Source: Prosthecodimorpha staleyi (lineage in GTDB: Bacteria; Pseudomonadota; Alphaproteobacteria; Rhizobiales; Ancalomicrobiaceae). Taken from it: DNA of 64,000 nt. The DNA lies in assembly GCF_018729455.1 (NCBI RefSeq), contig NZ_JAHHZF010000006.1:62001-126000 (forward strand), written 5' to 3'. Shown here piece by piece: positions 1-8,632 of this stretch. The number at the start of each line of letters is the position of its first letter. The first letter of the stretch is position 1. The translations under genes were made by a program, and so were the position numbers. The notes beneath the pieces are model-generated. The model saw only the letters and a program-made list of their open reading frames with translations. It ran no database searches and had not been told where the DNA came from.

Positions 1-1200
1 GCGGGCACACGGGTGCTCGATCTGACCCGCCTGTTCGGCGCCTACGCCACCCGGCTGTTCGCCGATCTCGGCGCCGAGGTGATCCGGGTCGAACCGCCCG
101 GCGGCGCCTCCGACCGGCGCCTGCCGCCCGCCGGCGCCGGCGCACTGACGGCCGGACATGGCGGCGTGCCCTTCGCGTTTCTGGCCCTCAACAAGAAGAG
201 CGTCGTGGTCGATCTGGCCGCGCCGGAGGGCCGCGACATCCTCAGGGCCCTGGTGGCGACCGCGTCCGTGGTGGTGGTCGAGCCGGAGGCCGATGACGGG
301 CTCCTCGCCGACATCCTGGCGGTGCCGGGCGTGCGCGTCGTCACCGTCATCACCCCGTTCGGCCTGACCGGCCCCTATGCGGGCTTCGCCGCCTCCGACC
401 TGGTCGTGCAGGCGCTCGGCGGCATCGTCTGGCTGTCGGGCGAGCCGGGCAAGCCACCACTCAAGATCGCCGGCGAGCAGAGCCTGTTCGTCGCCTCGCT
501 CTATGCCGCGGCCGCCACCGCCATCGCTCTCTGGGACGCGGAGACGCGCGGCGCCGGCCATGTCGTCGATGTCTCGGCGCAGGAATGCATCGCCCACTCG
601 CTGCAGAACGCCGTGCAGGTCTACGACCTCGAAGGCCGCGTCTCCACGCGCGGCGGCGAGGGCACCCGGGACGCGACCGAAAGCGCCTTTGCGTGCCAGG
701 ACGGATGGGTCTTCCTGGCCGCGCCGCTCGCCCTGCAGGCCTCCTGGGCCGGCCTTCTCGCCTGGATGAAGGAGGAAGGTTTCGACGGCCATGCCGTGCT
801 GACCGGCGCCCCCTGGCAGGACCGGCCGCGCCGAACGACGGCGGCCATGAAGGCGGAGTTCAAGGTGCTGATCGAGCGCTTCCTGGCCGACAAGACCCGG
901 GCGCGCTGCGCCGCCGAGGCGCTGAAGCGCAAGATCGTGATGGCCCCGGTCGCCTCGATCGCCGAACTCGGCCAGGACCCCCAGCTCCTGTTCCGCCGCT
1001 TCTTCCAGACCGTCGCGATGCCGGGCATCGGATCGGACGTGACCATCCCGGGCGCGCCCTACCGCCTGTCCGAACCGGTCTGGGCGATCGACCGCCCCGC
1101 CCCGCGGCTCGGCGAGCATGACGGCGAGGTGCTCGGCCTCCATCGCCATGATCAGGACCATCCGGGCCGCGCCGATCCGGCCGGCCGGGCGAGCGCGTGA
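1..1200 (+). CDS. CaiB/BaiF (family III) CoA-transferase, 5' end outside window
   Basis: Family III CoA-transferases move CoA between carboxylic acids in the cytoplasm, usually to activate a catabolic substrate. The frame is open from base 1 and starts inside the usual N-terminal motif (AGTRVLDLTRLFGAYATRLF, then LGAEVIRVEPP), so only a few residues are missing upstream. Also visible are the LNKKS stretch, the family's ITPFG segment followed by GLTGPYAGFAASD, and a G-x-G-H-x-V-D-V-S-x-Q-E segment near the middle. About 400 residues is normal for the family. It is followed after 10 bases by a second member, so the two probably act as one unit. The C-terminal 20 residues are Arg/Ala-rich and unlike the family. 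The substrate cannot be told from sequence. Confidence 0.9.
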   Translation, partial: AGTRVLDLTRLFGAYATRLFADLGAEVIRVEPPGGASDRRLPPAGAGALTAGHGGVPFAFLALNKKSVVVDLAAPEGRDILRALVATASVVVVEPEADDGLLADILAVPGVRVVTVITPFGLTGPYAGFAASDLVVQALGGIVWLSGEPGKPPLKIAGEQSLFVASLYAAAATAIALWDAETRGAGHVVDVSAQECIAHSLQNAVQVYDLEGRVSTRGGEGTRDATESAFACQDGWVFLAAPLALQASWAGLLAWMKEEGFDGHAVLTGAPWQDRPRRTTAAMKAEFKVLIERFLADKTRARCAAEALKRKIVMAPVASIAELGQDPQLLFRRFFQTVAMPGIGSDVTIPGAPYRLSEPVWAIDRPAPRLGEHDGEVLGLHRHDQDHPGRADPAGRASA

Positions 1201-1210
1201 GGAGACGGCG

Positions 1211-2428
1211 ATGACCCCCGATTTTCTGGCCGGCATCCGTTTCGCCGACTTCACCTGGGCCGGCGCCGGCCCCTTCTCGACCAAGCTTTTTTCGGATTTC
1301 GGCGCCGAGGTCCTGAAGATCGAAGGCGTCGCACGGCCCGATCCGGTCCGCGTCGGCGGACCGTTCAAGGACGGCGTCTTCGGCATCAACCGCAGCGGCT
1401 ACTTCGCCTCGCGCAATACCGGCAAGAAGAGCGTCGCGATCAACATGAAGAACCCGGACAGCCGGGCGACGCTCTACGAGATCATCCGGCAGTCCGACAT
1501 CGTCAGCAACAATTTCGGACCCGGCGCCATGGAACGGCTGGGGCTCGGCTATGACGACCTCGTTCGGATCAAGCCGGACCTGATCTATCTGTCGATGCCG
1601 ATGTATGGCGAGGACGGGCCGCTCGCCGGCATGACCGGCGTCGGCATGACCATCAGCGCCGTCACCGGGCTGATGGCGGCGACCGGCTACGAGGGCGAGG
1701 GCCCGCTCGGCCCCGGCACCCATTTTCCCGACCATGCCGCCAATCCCTACCACGCCGCCTTCGCGGTGATGGCCGCCCTGCGCCACCGGCGGGCGACCGG
1801 CCGGGGCATGAAGATCGACCTGTCGCAGGTGGAATCGACCATCAACTGCATGGGGTTGGCGGTGGTCGAGACGGCCGCGACGGGTCGCGAGCAGCCCCGG
1901 CTCGGCAACCGCTCGCTGCACCATGCGCCGCACGGCGTCTTCGCCTGCGCCGGCGAGGACAGCTGGTGCGCGATCACGGTGCTCGACGACCGGCACTGGC
2001 GGGATCTGTGCGCCGTGATGGGCGATGCCGCGATGGCGACCGATCCGGCCCTCAAGACCGAAGCCGGCCGGCTCGCCGCCGTCGACCGGGTCGAGGCCGC
2101 GGTTTCGGCCTGGACCCGGGGCCTGTCGGCGGAGGCCGTCATGGCGGCCTGCCAGGCGCGCGGCGTGCCGGCGGGCGTCGTCTCCACCTCGCGCCGGCTG
2201 ATGGAGGATGATCCGCAGCTCCGCCACCGCGACTACTGGCAGGTGGTCGACCATCCGGAGATCGGGCCGGCCCGCTTCACCGCCCCGCCCTTCCGGGTCG
2301 ACGGCGAGCGGATCGCGCTGAAGCGCCCGCCGCTGATCGGCGAGCATACCGACAGCGTCCTCGCCGACCTGCTCGGCTACAGCGCCGAGCGCATCGCGTC
2401 GCTTCGCGCCACAGGAGTCCTCGAATGA
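1211..2428 (+). CDS. CaiB/BaiF (family III) CoA-transferase
   Basis: This is a 405-residue CoA-transferase of the same family as its upstream neighbour but clearly divergent from it. N-terminal FADFTWAGAGPFSTKLFSDF and FGAEVLKIEG are the CoA-binding start of the fold. RNTGKKSVAINMKNP and GRGMKIDLSQVEST are the other family blocks. The ATG at 1211 is chosen because GGAG sits 7 bases upstream and the family motif begins at residue 7; an earlier in-frame ATG at 1118 lies within the preceding gene. The end overlaps the next start as ATGA, so the genes are translationally coupled. A pair of unlike CaiB genes may encode a heteromeric transferase, but that is inference. Confidence 0.92.
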   Translation: MTPDFLAGIRFADFTWAGAGPFSTKLFSDFGAEVLKIEGVARPDPVRVGGPFKDGVFGINRSGYFASRNTGKKSVAINMKNPDSRATLYEIIRQSDIVSNNFGPGAMERLGLGYDDLVRIKPDLIYLSMPMYGEDGPLAGMTGVGMTISAVTGLMAATGYEGEGPLGPGTHFPDHAANPYHAAFAVMAALRHRRATGRGMKIDLSQVESTINCMGLAVVETAATGREQPRLGNRSLHHAPHGVFACAGEDSWCAITVLDDRHWRDLCAVMGDAAMATDPALKTEAGRLAAVDRVEAAVSAWTRGLSAEAVMAACQARGVPAGVVSTSRRLMEDDPQLRHRDYWQVVDHPEIGPARFTAPPFRVDGERIALKRPPLIGEHTDSVLADLLGYSAERIASLRATGVLE

Positions 2429-3606
2429 CCGCCCGCGATCTGGCCAGGGTCGGCGCCGTGATCGGCGTCGGCGAGAGCGACTATGTCGGCGACCATGCCC
2501 GCGTGCGCGCCGGCGAGAAGCCGGCGGATTCCTACGGCTATGCGGCGACCGCCTTCCGGGCGGCGCTCGCCGATGCCGGGATCGGCCGCGACGAGATCGA
2601 CGGCCTGATCGTCGGCCCGACGCTCGCCTACGAGCGCACCGGCGAGATCCTCGGCATCAATCCGCGCTGGGGCGGCCAGGCCGACGCCATGCTGGCGGTG
2701 ATCGAGGCCTGCATGGCGATCCGCTCCGGCCTCGCCGAGGTGGTCGCGCTGGTCTACGGCAACGACCAGCGCTCCGCGGCGATCCAGTATGGCGGGCCGG
2801 AGGCGATGGGCGGGAACATGTTCCTGTCCTACGTCTACCACGCGCCCTGGGGCTTCACCTCGCAGGGCGCCCTCTACGCCATGATGTTCCGCCGCTTCGG
2901 CGAACTGACCGGCTGCACGGAGCGCGATCTCGGCGAGGTCGCCGTCGCCCAGCGCCACGCGGCCAGCCTCAATCCGCATGCCCTGATGCGCAAGCCGATC
3001 ACCATCGAGGACTACATGGCGGCGCGCTACATCTGCGAGCCGCTGCGGCTGTTCGACTATTGCCTGATCAACGATGGCGGCGTGGTGCTCATCATCGCCG
3101 AGGCCGAGCGCGCGCGAAAGATGGCCCGCAAGGCGCCGGTGCTGATCCACGGCGTCGGCCGCTCCGACCTCAACCGCGGCGCCACCAGCCTGGAGCCGCG
3201 CCTGCTCGAATTCTACCGCCCGGCCCAGGAGGCCTGTGCGGCGCAGGTCTATGCCATGGCGGGCGTCGGCCCCGAGGACATGAGCGCGCTGCAGATCTAC
3301 GACAGCTTCTCCTGCCACGTCCCCTTCGCGCTCGAAGGCTACGGCTACTGCCGCCCCGGCGATGTCGGCCGCTTCATGCGCGAGGACGGCATCGGGCTCG
3401 GCGGGCGCATCCCGGTCAATACCGGCGGCGGCCATCTGTCAGAAAGCTACATGCAGGGCTGGGCGCACCAGGTCGAGGCCGTCCGGCAGGTGCGCGGGGA
3501 ATGCGGCGCCCGGCAGGTCGCGGCGCGCGGCGCCGGCGACAGCCGCTTCGTCCATTACAATTCGGACGTGGCCGGCAAGGCCGTCTCCATCATCTACGGG
3601 AGCTGA
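2425..3606 (+). CDS. Thiolase-superfamily protein (SCP2/lipid-transfer type)
   Basis: A 393-residue thiolase-fold protein of the kind annotated as acetyl-CoA acetyltransferase or lipid-transfer protein. It starts at an ATGA overlap with the CoA-transferase. Visible blocks are IGVGESDY at the N-terminus, the ADAGIGRDEIDGLIVGP segment, and the C-terminal NTGGGHLSESYMQGW, which corresponds to the thiolase GGGxxxGHP region but is altered. The usual active-site Cys block (xxNxxCxSG) is replaced by GGQADAMLAVIEACMAI, so it may act as an aldolase or a C-C lyase rather than a classical thiolase. The DUF35 protein directly downstream is the usual partner of such Ltp2-like proteins. Substrate unknown. 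Confidence 0.88.
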   Translation: MTARDLARVGAVIGVGESDYVGDHARVRAGEKPADSYGYAATAFRAALADAGIGRDEIDGLIVGPTLAYERTGEILGINPRWGGQADAMLAVIEACMAIRSGLAEVVALVYGNDQRSAAIQYGGPEAMGGNMFLSYVYHAPWGFTSQGALYAMMFRRFGELTGCTERDLGEVAVAQRHAASLNPHALMRKPITIEDYMAARYICEPLRLFDYCLINDGGVVLIIAEAERARKMARKAPVLIHGVGRSDLNRGATSLEPRLLEFYRPAQEACAAQVYAMAGVGPEDMSALQIYDSFSCHVPFALEGYGYCRPGDVGRFMREDGIGLGGRIPVNTGGGHLSESYMQGWAHQVEAVRQVRGECGARQVAARGAGDSRFVHYNSDVAGKAVSIIYGS

Positions 3607-3612
3607 GCCGCC

Positions 3613-4008
3613 ATGGCCAATTCTGCCGCCGTCATGTCCATGTATGACGAGCCGATGTGGGAGAGCATCCGCGCCCATGACTGGCACCTGCAGCAATGCG
3701 ACGACTGCGCGGAATGGCGCTATCCGCCGGGGCCGTGCTGTCCGCATTGCCTGTCGCCGCGGTCGACCTGGCGTCCGCTCTCCGGACGCGGCGAGATCGC
3801 CTCCTGGGTGGTGTTCCACCGCCAATATTTCGACAACTGGCCGCCGCCCTACAATGTCGTCGCCGTCAAGCTCGCCGAGGGACCGCTGGTCATCTCGAAT
3901 CTGACCGGACCGGAGCCGGAGGGCAGTTGGATCGGCCGGCCGGTCGCGGTGGCCTACGGAACGGATGCCGCCGGGACGCTCATCCCGCAGATGCGGCTCG
4001 CCGAATGA
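3613..4008 (+). CDS. DUF35 Zn-ribbon/OB-fold protein (thiolase partner)
   Basis: A 131-residue protein with an N-terminal rubredoxin-like zinc ribbon (CDDC at about residues 31-34, CCPHC at about 44-48) followed by an OB-fold segment containing GRGEIASWVVFHRQYF. The family (DUF35/OB_aCoA_assoc) forms complexes with thiolase-like enzymes and is thought to guide acyl-CoA substrates. Its position six bases after the thiolase-like gene fits that partnership. Its stop overlaps the next start (ATGA at 4005). Confidence 0.92.
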   Translation: MANSAAVMSMYDEPMWESIRAHDWHLQQCDDCAEWRYPPGPCCPHCLSPRSTWRPLSGRGEIASWVVFHRQYFDNWPPPYNVVAVKLAEGPLVISNLTGPEPEGSWIGRPVAVAYGTDAAGTLIPQMRLAE

Positions 4009-6647
4009 CCGAGGCCGCAGCGGCCGAAGGGCGGAAGGCAGAAGGGGGCAGCGGGCTGCTGCCCGGGATGCTGGATGGGTTGCGCGTCATCGAGACCGCC
4101 GACGAGCGCGGCGAGTATTGCGGCCTGATCCTGGCCGGGCTCGGCGCCGAGGTGATCAAGCTCGAACTGCCGCAGGGCTCGCCGACCCGGGCAATCGGCC
4201 CCTTCATCGACGATCGTCCAGGCCCCGACCGCTCGCTGCACTTCCTCGCCATGAACCGCGGCAAGCGCTCGGCGGTGATCGAGGACGGCGAGGCGATGCG
4301 GGCCCTTTTGGCCTCCGCCGACATCCATCTCGACGCGACCGGCGGCGCGGCGCTCGCCCGCTTCGGCCTCGATGCCGCGGCGGCGCGGGCCCTGAACCCG
4401 CGGCTGATCACCGCCCGGATCACGCCCTTCGGCGATACCGGACCGTGGCGGGACTTCAAGGGCTCGGACCTCGTCCATCTGGCGCTCGGCGGCATCATGA
4501 TGAATTGCGGCTACGACGCCGCGCCGGACGGCTACGACCTGCCGCCGATCGCCCCGCAGCTCTGGCACGCCTATATGATCGCCGGCGAACAGCTGGCCGT
4601 CGGCATCGCGGCCGCGCTGATCCGGCGATTGAAGGACGGCGCCGGTCAGGACGTGTCGGTCGCGATCCACGAGGCGGTCGCCAAGAATACCGAGCTCGAT
4701 CTGATGTCCTGGGTCATGCGCCGGGCGCCGCTGCACCGCCAGACCGCACGCCACGCCGTCGAGACGCCGAACCGGACGCCCAACATCGCCAACACCAAGG
4801 ATGGCCGCTGGGTCATGTCCTGGGGCGTCTCGGCGCGCGACAAGGCCAAGCTGGTGCCCTTCCTGAAGCGCTGGGACATGGCCGCCGACCTGGAACCGCC
4901 GCCGGCCGACGCCGACCTGTCGGCGCGCAACGTGCCGGGTTCGACCGACGCCGACGAGGCTGCGAACCATGTCCAGGATGTGGTCCAGCGCTTCGTGCGC
5001 GCCTTCCGCTACGAGGCCGTGCCGTGGCGGGCCGCGCAGGAGGCCGGGCTGCTCTGGGCGCCGGTGCGCAAGCCGCACGAGAATGCCGAGGACCCGCACT
5101 GGCTGGCACGCGGCACCTTCGCCGATCTCGACCACCCGGAGCTTGGCCGGACGCTGCGCTATCCGGTCTCGAAATGGTGCGCCTCCGCGACCGCCTGGCA
5201 GGCCGGCAACGCCGCGCCCCGCCTCGACGAGTACGGACCGGCGCTGCGCGCCGCCCTCCGGGCCGGCGGCACCCCGCCGGCCGCCACCTCCGCGCAAGCC
5301 ACTCCCGCCCGGCGCTCCCCAGCCACCGTGCGCGCACCGCTGGCCGAGCGCGCGGACGTGGTCTCGGCGCGCGGTCGGCCGATGCCGCTTGGCGGCGTGC
5401 GCATCTTCGACTTCTCCTGGTTCCTGGCCTCGGCCGGCGGCACCCGCTTCCTCGCCTCGCTCGGCGCGGAGGCGATCAAGGTCGAATGGAAGGAGAACCC
5501 CGACACCCGGCTCGCCGCGATGGCGCCGGTCGGCGGCCGGGCGGCGCGCGACGCCGCGACCGGTCCCCTGAAAGGCGTGACCGATCCCGACATGGGCGGC
5601 CAGTTCAACCACAAAAATGCCGGCAAGCGCGGGCTGTCGCTCAACATCCGGCATCCGAAGGGCCTGGCCATCGCCAAGGACCTGATCCGGCTGTCCGACG
5701 TGGTCGCCGAGGGCTTCTCGCCCGGCGTCCTGGAACGGCTCGGCCTCGGCTGGGACGTGCTACGGGCGATCCGGCCGGACATCATCTATGTGCAGCAGTC
5801 CGGCATGGGCTCGGCCGGCCACTATGGCCGGTTCCGCACCGTCGGACCGGTCGCCGCCTCCTTCGCCGGCACGACCGACATGTCCGGGCTGCCGGAGCCG
5901 GCCATGCCGGCCGGCTGGGGCTATTCCTATCTGGACTGGGCCGGCGCGCACGGCTTCGCGCTCGCGATCCTCGGCGCGCTGCATCACCGGGAGCGGACCG
6001 GCGAGGGCCAGTGGATCGACAGCTCGCAATGCGAGGCCGGCATCTACCAGACCGCGATTCCCGTGCTCGACTGGTCGGCCAACGGCCGGCCCTGGTCGCG
6101 CATCGGCAACCGCTCGCCCTACAAGCCGGCCGCCCCGCACGGCGCCTACCGCTGCCGCGGTACCGATCGATGGCTCGCCATCGCCTGCTTCGACGAGGCG
6201 GAATGGCGCGCCCTGCTCGGCGTGATGGACTGCACGGCCCTGGCCGACGATCCCCGCTTCGCCACCCTCGCCGACCGCCTGCGCCACCAGGATGCGCTCG
6301 ACCGGGCGGTGACTGCCTGGACGCTCGATCAGGATGCCGGCGCGGCCATGCTGCGCCTGCAGGCCGCGGGAGTGCCGGCCGGGCTTTGCCAGACCGCCGA
6401 GGACCGCATCGACCACGACCCGCAGCTGGCCGCGCTCGACTGGATGACCGAGGTGACCGGCAGCCGGATCGGCCGCTGGCCGGTGCCGGAATTCCCGGTC
6501 CGCCTGGAGCGCACGCCGGCCCATGCGGGCGGGCCGATCGATCGCGGCGCGCCCTGCTACGGCGAGGACAATATGAGCATCCTGACCGGCCTCCTTGGGT
6601 TTTCGGAAGCCGACGTCCATCGCCTGGCCGAGGACGGCGTCCTGTGA
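4005..6647 (+). CDS. Tandem double CaiB/BaiF CoA-transferase fusion
   Basis: An 880-residue protein made of two complete CaiB/BaiF domains. Domain 1 spans about residues 20-420: GLILAGLGAEVIKLELP, ITPFGDTGPWRDFKGSD, GAGQDVSVAIHEAV. A low-complexity Ala/Pro/Arg linker lies at about 425-455, and domain 2 spans about 460-875: IFDFSWFLASAGGTRFLASL, LGAEAIKVEW, GEGQWIDSSQCEAG. Single-domain members are about 400 residues, so this is a genuine tandem fusion rather than a frame artefact. The start is the ATG overlapping the preceding stop; the longer upstream frame is a shadow of the DUF35 gene. The halves are dissimilar, so one may be catalytic and the other structural, mimicking a heterodimer. The cluster now has four CaiB domains. 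Confidence 0.9.
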   Translation: MTEAAAAEGRKAEGGSGLLPGMLDGLRVIETADERGEYCGLILAGLGAEVIKLELPQGSPTRAIGPFIDDRPGPDRSLHFLAMNRGKRSAVIEDGEAMRALLASADIHLDATGGAALARFGLDAAAARALNPRLITARITPFGDTGPWRDFKGSDLVHLALGGIMMNCGYDAAPDGYDLPPIAPQLWHAYMIAGEQLAVGIAAALIRRLKDGAGQDVSVAIHEAVAKNTELDLMSWVMRRAPLHRQTARHAVETPNRTPNIANTKDGRWVMSWGVSARDKAKLVPFLKRWDMAADLEPPPADADLSARNVPGSTDADEAANHVQDVVQRFVRAFRYEAVPWRAAQEAGLLWAPVRKPHENAEDPHWLARGTFADLDHPELGRTLRYPVSKWCASATAWQAGNAAPRLDEYGPALRAALRAGGTPPAATSAQATPARRSPATVRAPLAERADVVSARGRPMPLGGVRIFDFSWFLASAGGTRFLASLGAEAIKVEWKENPDTRLAAMAPVGGRAARDAATGPLKGVTDPDMGGQFNHKNAGKRGLSLNIRHPKGLAIAKDLIRLSDVVAEGFSPGVLERLGLGWDVLRAIRPDIIYVQQSGMGSAGHYGRFRTVGPVAASFAGTTDMSGLPEPAMPAGWGYSYLDWAGAHGFALAILGALHHRERTGEGQWIDSSQCEAGIYQTAIPVLDWSANGRPWSRIGNRSPYKPAAPHGAYRCRGTDRWLAIACFDEAEWRALLGVMDCTALADDPRFATLADRLRHQDALDRAVTAWTLDQDAGAAMLRLQAAGVPAGLCQTAEDRIDHDPQLAALDWMTEVTGSRIGRWPVPEFPVRLERTPAHAGGPIDRGAPCYGEDNMSILTGLLGFSEADVHRLAEDGVL

Positions 6648-6684
6648 GGCCCGCAACGATCCGCACCATCCGGGGAGAGCACCG

Positions 6685-7596
6685 ATGAGTCCCGCCGTCG
6701 AAATCATCGACTACCAGCGCTTCCGGCCCTGCGTGGTCGGCAATGCCCGGATCGAGGTCCTGCACACCGGCATGCTGTGGGCGGAGGGCCCGGTCTGGTT
6801 CGCCGACGGGCAGTATCTGCTCTGGAGCGACATTCCGGCCGACCGGATCTATCGCTGGTGCGAGGGCGGCGGGGTCAGCGTGTTCCGCAGCCCGTCCAAC
6901 AATGCCAACGGCAACACGCGCGACCGGCAGGGCCGCCTGGTCACCTGCGAGTCCGGCGCGCGCCGCCTGACACGGACCGAATATGACGGCTCGATCACGG
7001 TGCTGGCCGACCAGTATCGCGGCCAGCGGCTCAATTCGCCGAACGACGTGGTGGTCAAGTCCGACGACACGATCTGGTTCACCGATCCCGACTACGGCAT
7101 CCTGTCGGACTATACCGGCACCAAGGCGCAGAGCGAGCTCGGCTTCCGCCCGGTCTTCCGCTACGACCCGAAGACCGGCGATCTCACCGTCGCCACCGAC
7201 CAGATGGTCCGGCCGAACGGCCTCGCCTTCTCGCCCGACGAGAGCATCCTCTACGTCGCCGATACCGGCGGCTCGCACCAGCAGGGCGGGCCGTTCCACA
7301 TCCTGGCCTTCGACGTGGTCGAGGGCGGCACGCTGGCCAATCCGCGCGTCTTCGCCAAGCCCGATGTCGGCGTCTCCGACGGCTTCCGGATCGACGAGGA
7401 CGGCAATCTCTGGACCAGCGCCGGCGACGGCGTGCACTGCTTCGCGCCCGACGGCGCCCTGATCGGCAAGATCCGGTTTCCCGAGGTGATCAGCAATCTG
7501 ACCTTCGGCGGCGTCCGGCGCAGCCGTCTCTTCGTGACCGGCGCCTCGACGCTCTATTCGATCTTCGTCGGCCGGCGCGGCATCCAGACCCCCTGA
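6685..7596 (+). CDS. SMP-30/gluconolactonase/LRE family hydrolase
   Basis: A 303-residue six-bladed beta-propeller hydrolase that typically opens sugar or other lactones with a divalent metal. The metal-ligand blocks are visible: AEGPVWF near residue 32 (Glu), NSPNDVVV (Asn), then WFTDPDYG, PNGLAFSPDESILYVADTG (Asn and Asp) and VSDGFRIDEDGNLW. The ATG at 6685 has GGGGAGAG 6-13 bases upstream; the earlier in-frame ATG at 6595 lies inside the preceding gene. It sits 37 bases after the double CoA-transferase and 14 bases before a hydrolase, so it probably belongs to the same operon. Confidence 0.92.
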   Translation: MSPAVEIIDYQRFRPCVVGNARIEVLHTGMLWAEGPVWFADGQYLLWSDIPADRIYRWCEGGGVSVFRSPSNNANGNTRDRQGRLVTCESGARRLTRTEYDGSITVLADQYRGQRLNSPNDVVVKSDDTIWFTDPDYGILSDYTGTKAQSELGFRPVFRYDPKTGDLTVATDQMVRPNGLAFSPDESILYVADTGGSHQQGGPFHILAFDVVEGGTLANPRVFAKPDVGVSDGFRIDEDGNLWTSAGDGVHCFAPDGALIGKIRFPEVISNLTFGGVRRSRLFVTGASTLYSIFVGRRGIQTP

Positions 7597-7610
7597 AGCG
7601 AGGCGAACCG

Positions 7611-8381
7611 ATGACCGAGCCCCTGTTGCATTCCGACCGGCGCGGCGCCGGTCCGCTGGCCGTGCTGCTCCACCCCGTCGGCCTCGACGGGACCTTCTGG
7701 GGCGCCCTGCCCGACCGGCTCGCCCGGACCCATACGGTCGTGGCGATCGACATGCCCGGCCACGGCCGGTCGCGACCCGCGGCGCGGCCCGGGCGGATGG
7801 ACGCCTGCGTGACGGCGGTCGCAGCGGTGATCGAGGCCGAGGCAAAAGGGCCGGCGGTGGTGATCGGCCTCTCCTTCGGCGGCATGGTGGCGCAGAATCT
7901 GGCCCTCGCCCGCCCGGACCTCGTCGCCGCGCTGATCCCGTCGGGCTGCGGCGGCCGCATCCCGGAGGCGGCGCGGCCGGCCATCCTGGCGCGCGGCACC
8001 GACGCGGAGGCCGGCGGCATGGCGGCGGTGGTGGAAGGGACCATCGAGCGCTGGTTCACGTCCGGCTTCCGGGCCACGCCGGCCGCCGATGCGGTGCGCC
8101 GGCGGCTCCTCGCCGACGATCCGTCCGGCTGGTCCGCCGCCTGGGAGGCGATCTCGGGGCATGACGCGCTCGACCGGCTCGGCGCCGTGCGGGCACCCGC
8201 CCTGGTGATCGGCGGCGAAGCCGATGCGGCGACACCGGTCGAGGCCGCCCGCGCGCTGTCCGCCGCCATCCCGGGCGCCGAACTGGCCCTTCTAGCGGGT
8301 GCGCCGCACATGATGCAGATCGAGAGCCCCGACCTCTATGCCGCGGCGATCGAAGGCTTTCTCGCCCGTCGAGGGCTGTGA
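7611..8381 (+). CDS. Alpha/beta-fold hydrolase (enol-lactonase-like)
   Basis: A 256-residue alpha/beta hydrolase of the 3-oxoadipate enol-lactonase/esterase type. It has the oxyanion-hole region HPVGLDGTFW, the nucleophile elbow GLSFGG (Ser at about residue 86), a late acid block GGEADAATP, and the catalytic His in APHMMQIE. It begins 14 bases after the SMP-30 gene with GAGGCGAACCG upstream and is the last gene of the first co-directional run. A ring-opening or ester-cleaving step alongside the lactonase is plausible; the substrate is unknown. Confidence 0.88.
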   Translation: MTEPLLHSDRRGAGPLAVLLHPVGLDGTFWGALPDRLARTHTVVAIDMPGHGRSRPAARPGRMDACVTAVAAVIEAEAKGPAVVIGLSFGGMVAQNLALARPDLVAALIPSGCGGRIPEAARPAILARGTDAEAGGMAAVVEGTIERWFTSGFRATPAADAVRRRLLADDPSGWSAAWEAISGHDALDRLGAVRAPALVIGGEADAATPVEAARALSAAIPGAELALLAGAPHMMQIESPDLYAAAIEGFLARRGL

Positions 8382-8591
8382 GAGCCTCGCCTCGTGACCG
8401 GTCGCAGTTTGAGAGGGGCGCGCCGGAAACGCGCGGGGCGCCTCCTTCCGGCGCGCCACTTCGTCGATCCGGTGCCCCGAACGGACCAAGCCCCGTTTCA
8501 CGAGCGGGCTGGGCGGGTCCGGCACGACCCCGCGGTCCCGCAGGTGTCCGGGCGCGTCGAACGCTCCATCGTCAAAGGACGGCTCAGGGTG

Positions 8592-8620
8592 CCGAGACGG
8601 ATGGCGAGCAGCCGTCTCGG
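8592..8620 (-). terminator. Putative intrinsic terminator of the haem-protein gene
   Basis: A 9-bp perfect inverted repeat (CCGAGACGG/CCGTCTCGG) with an 11-base loop lies 12 bases past the stop of the minus-strand gene at 8633. There is no strong T-run, so the call is tentative. Otherwise the 250 bases between 8382 and 8632 hold nothing I recognise. Confidence 0.4.
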
Positions 8621-8632
8621 GTCCATTGGCCG

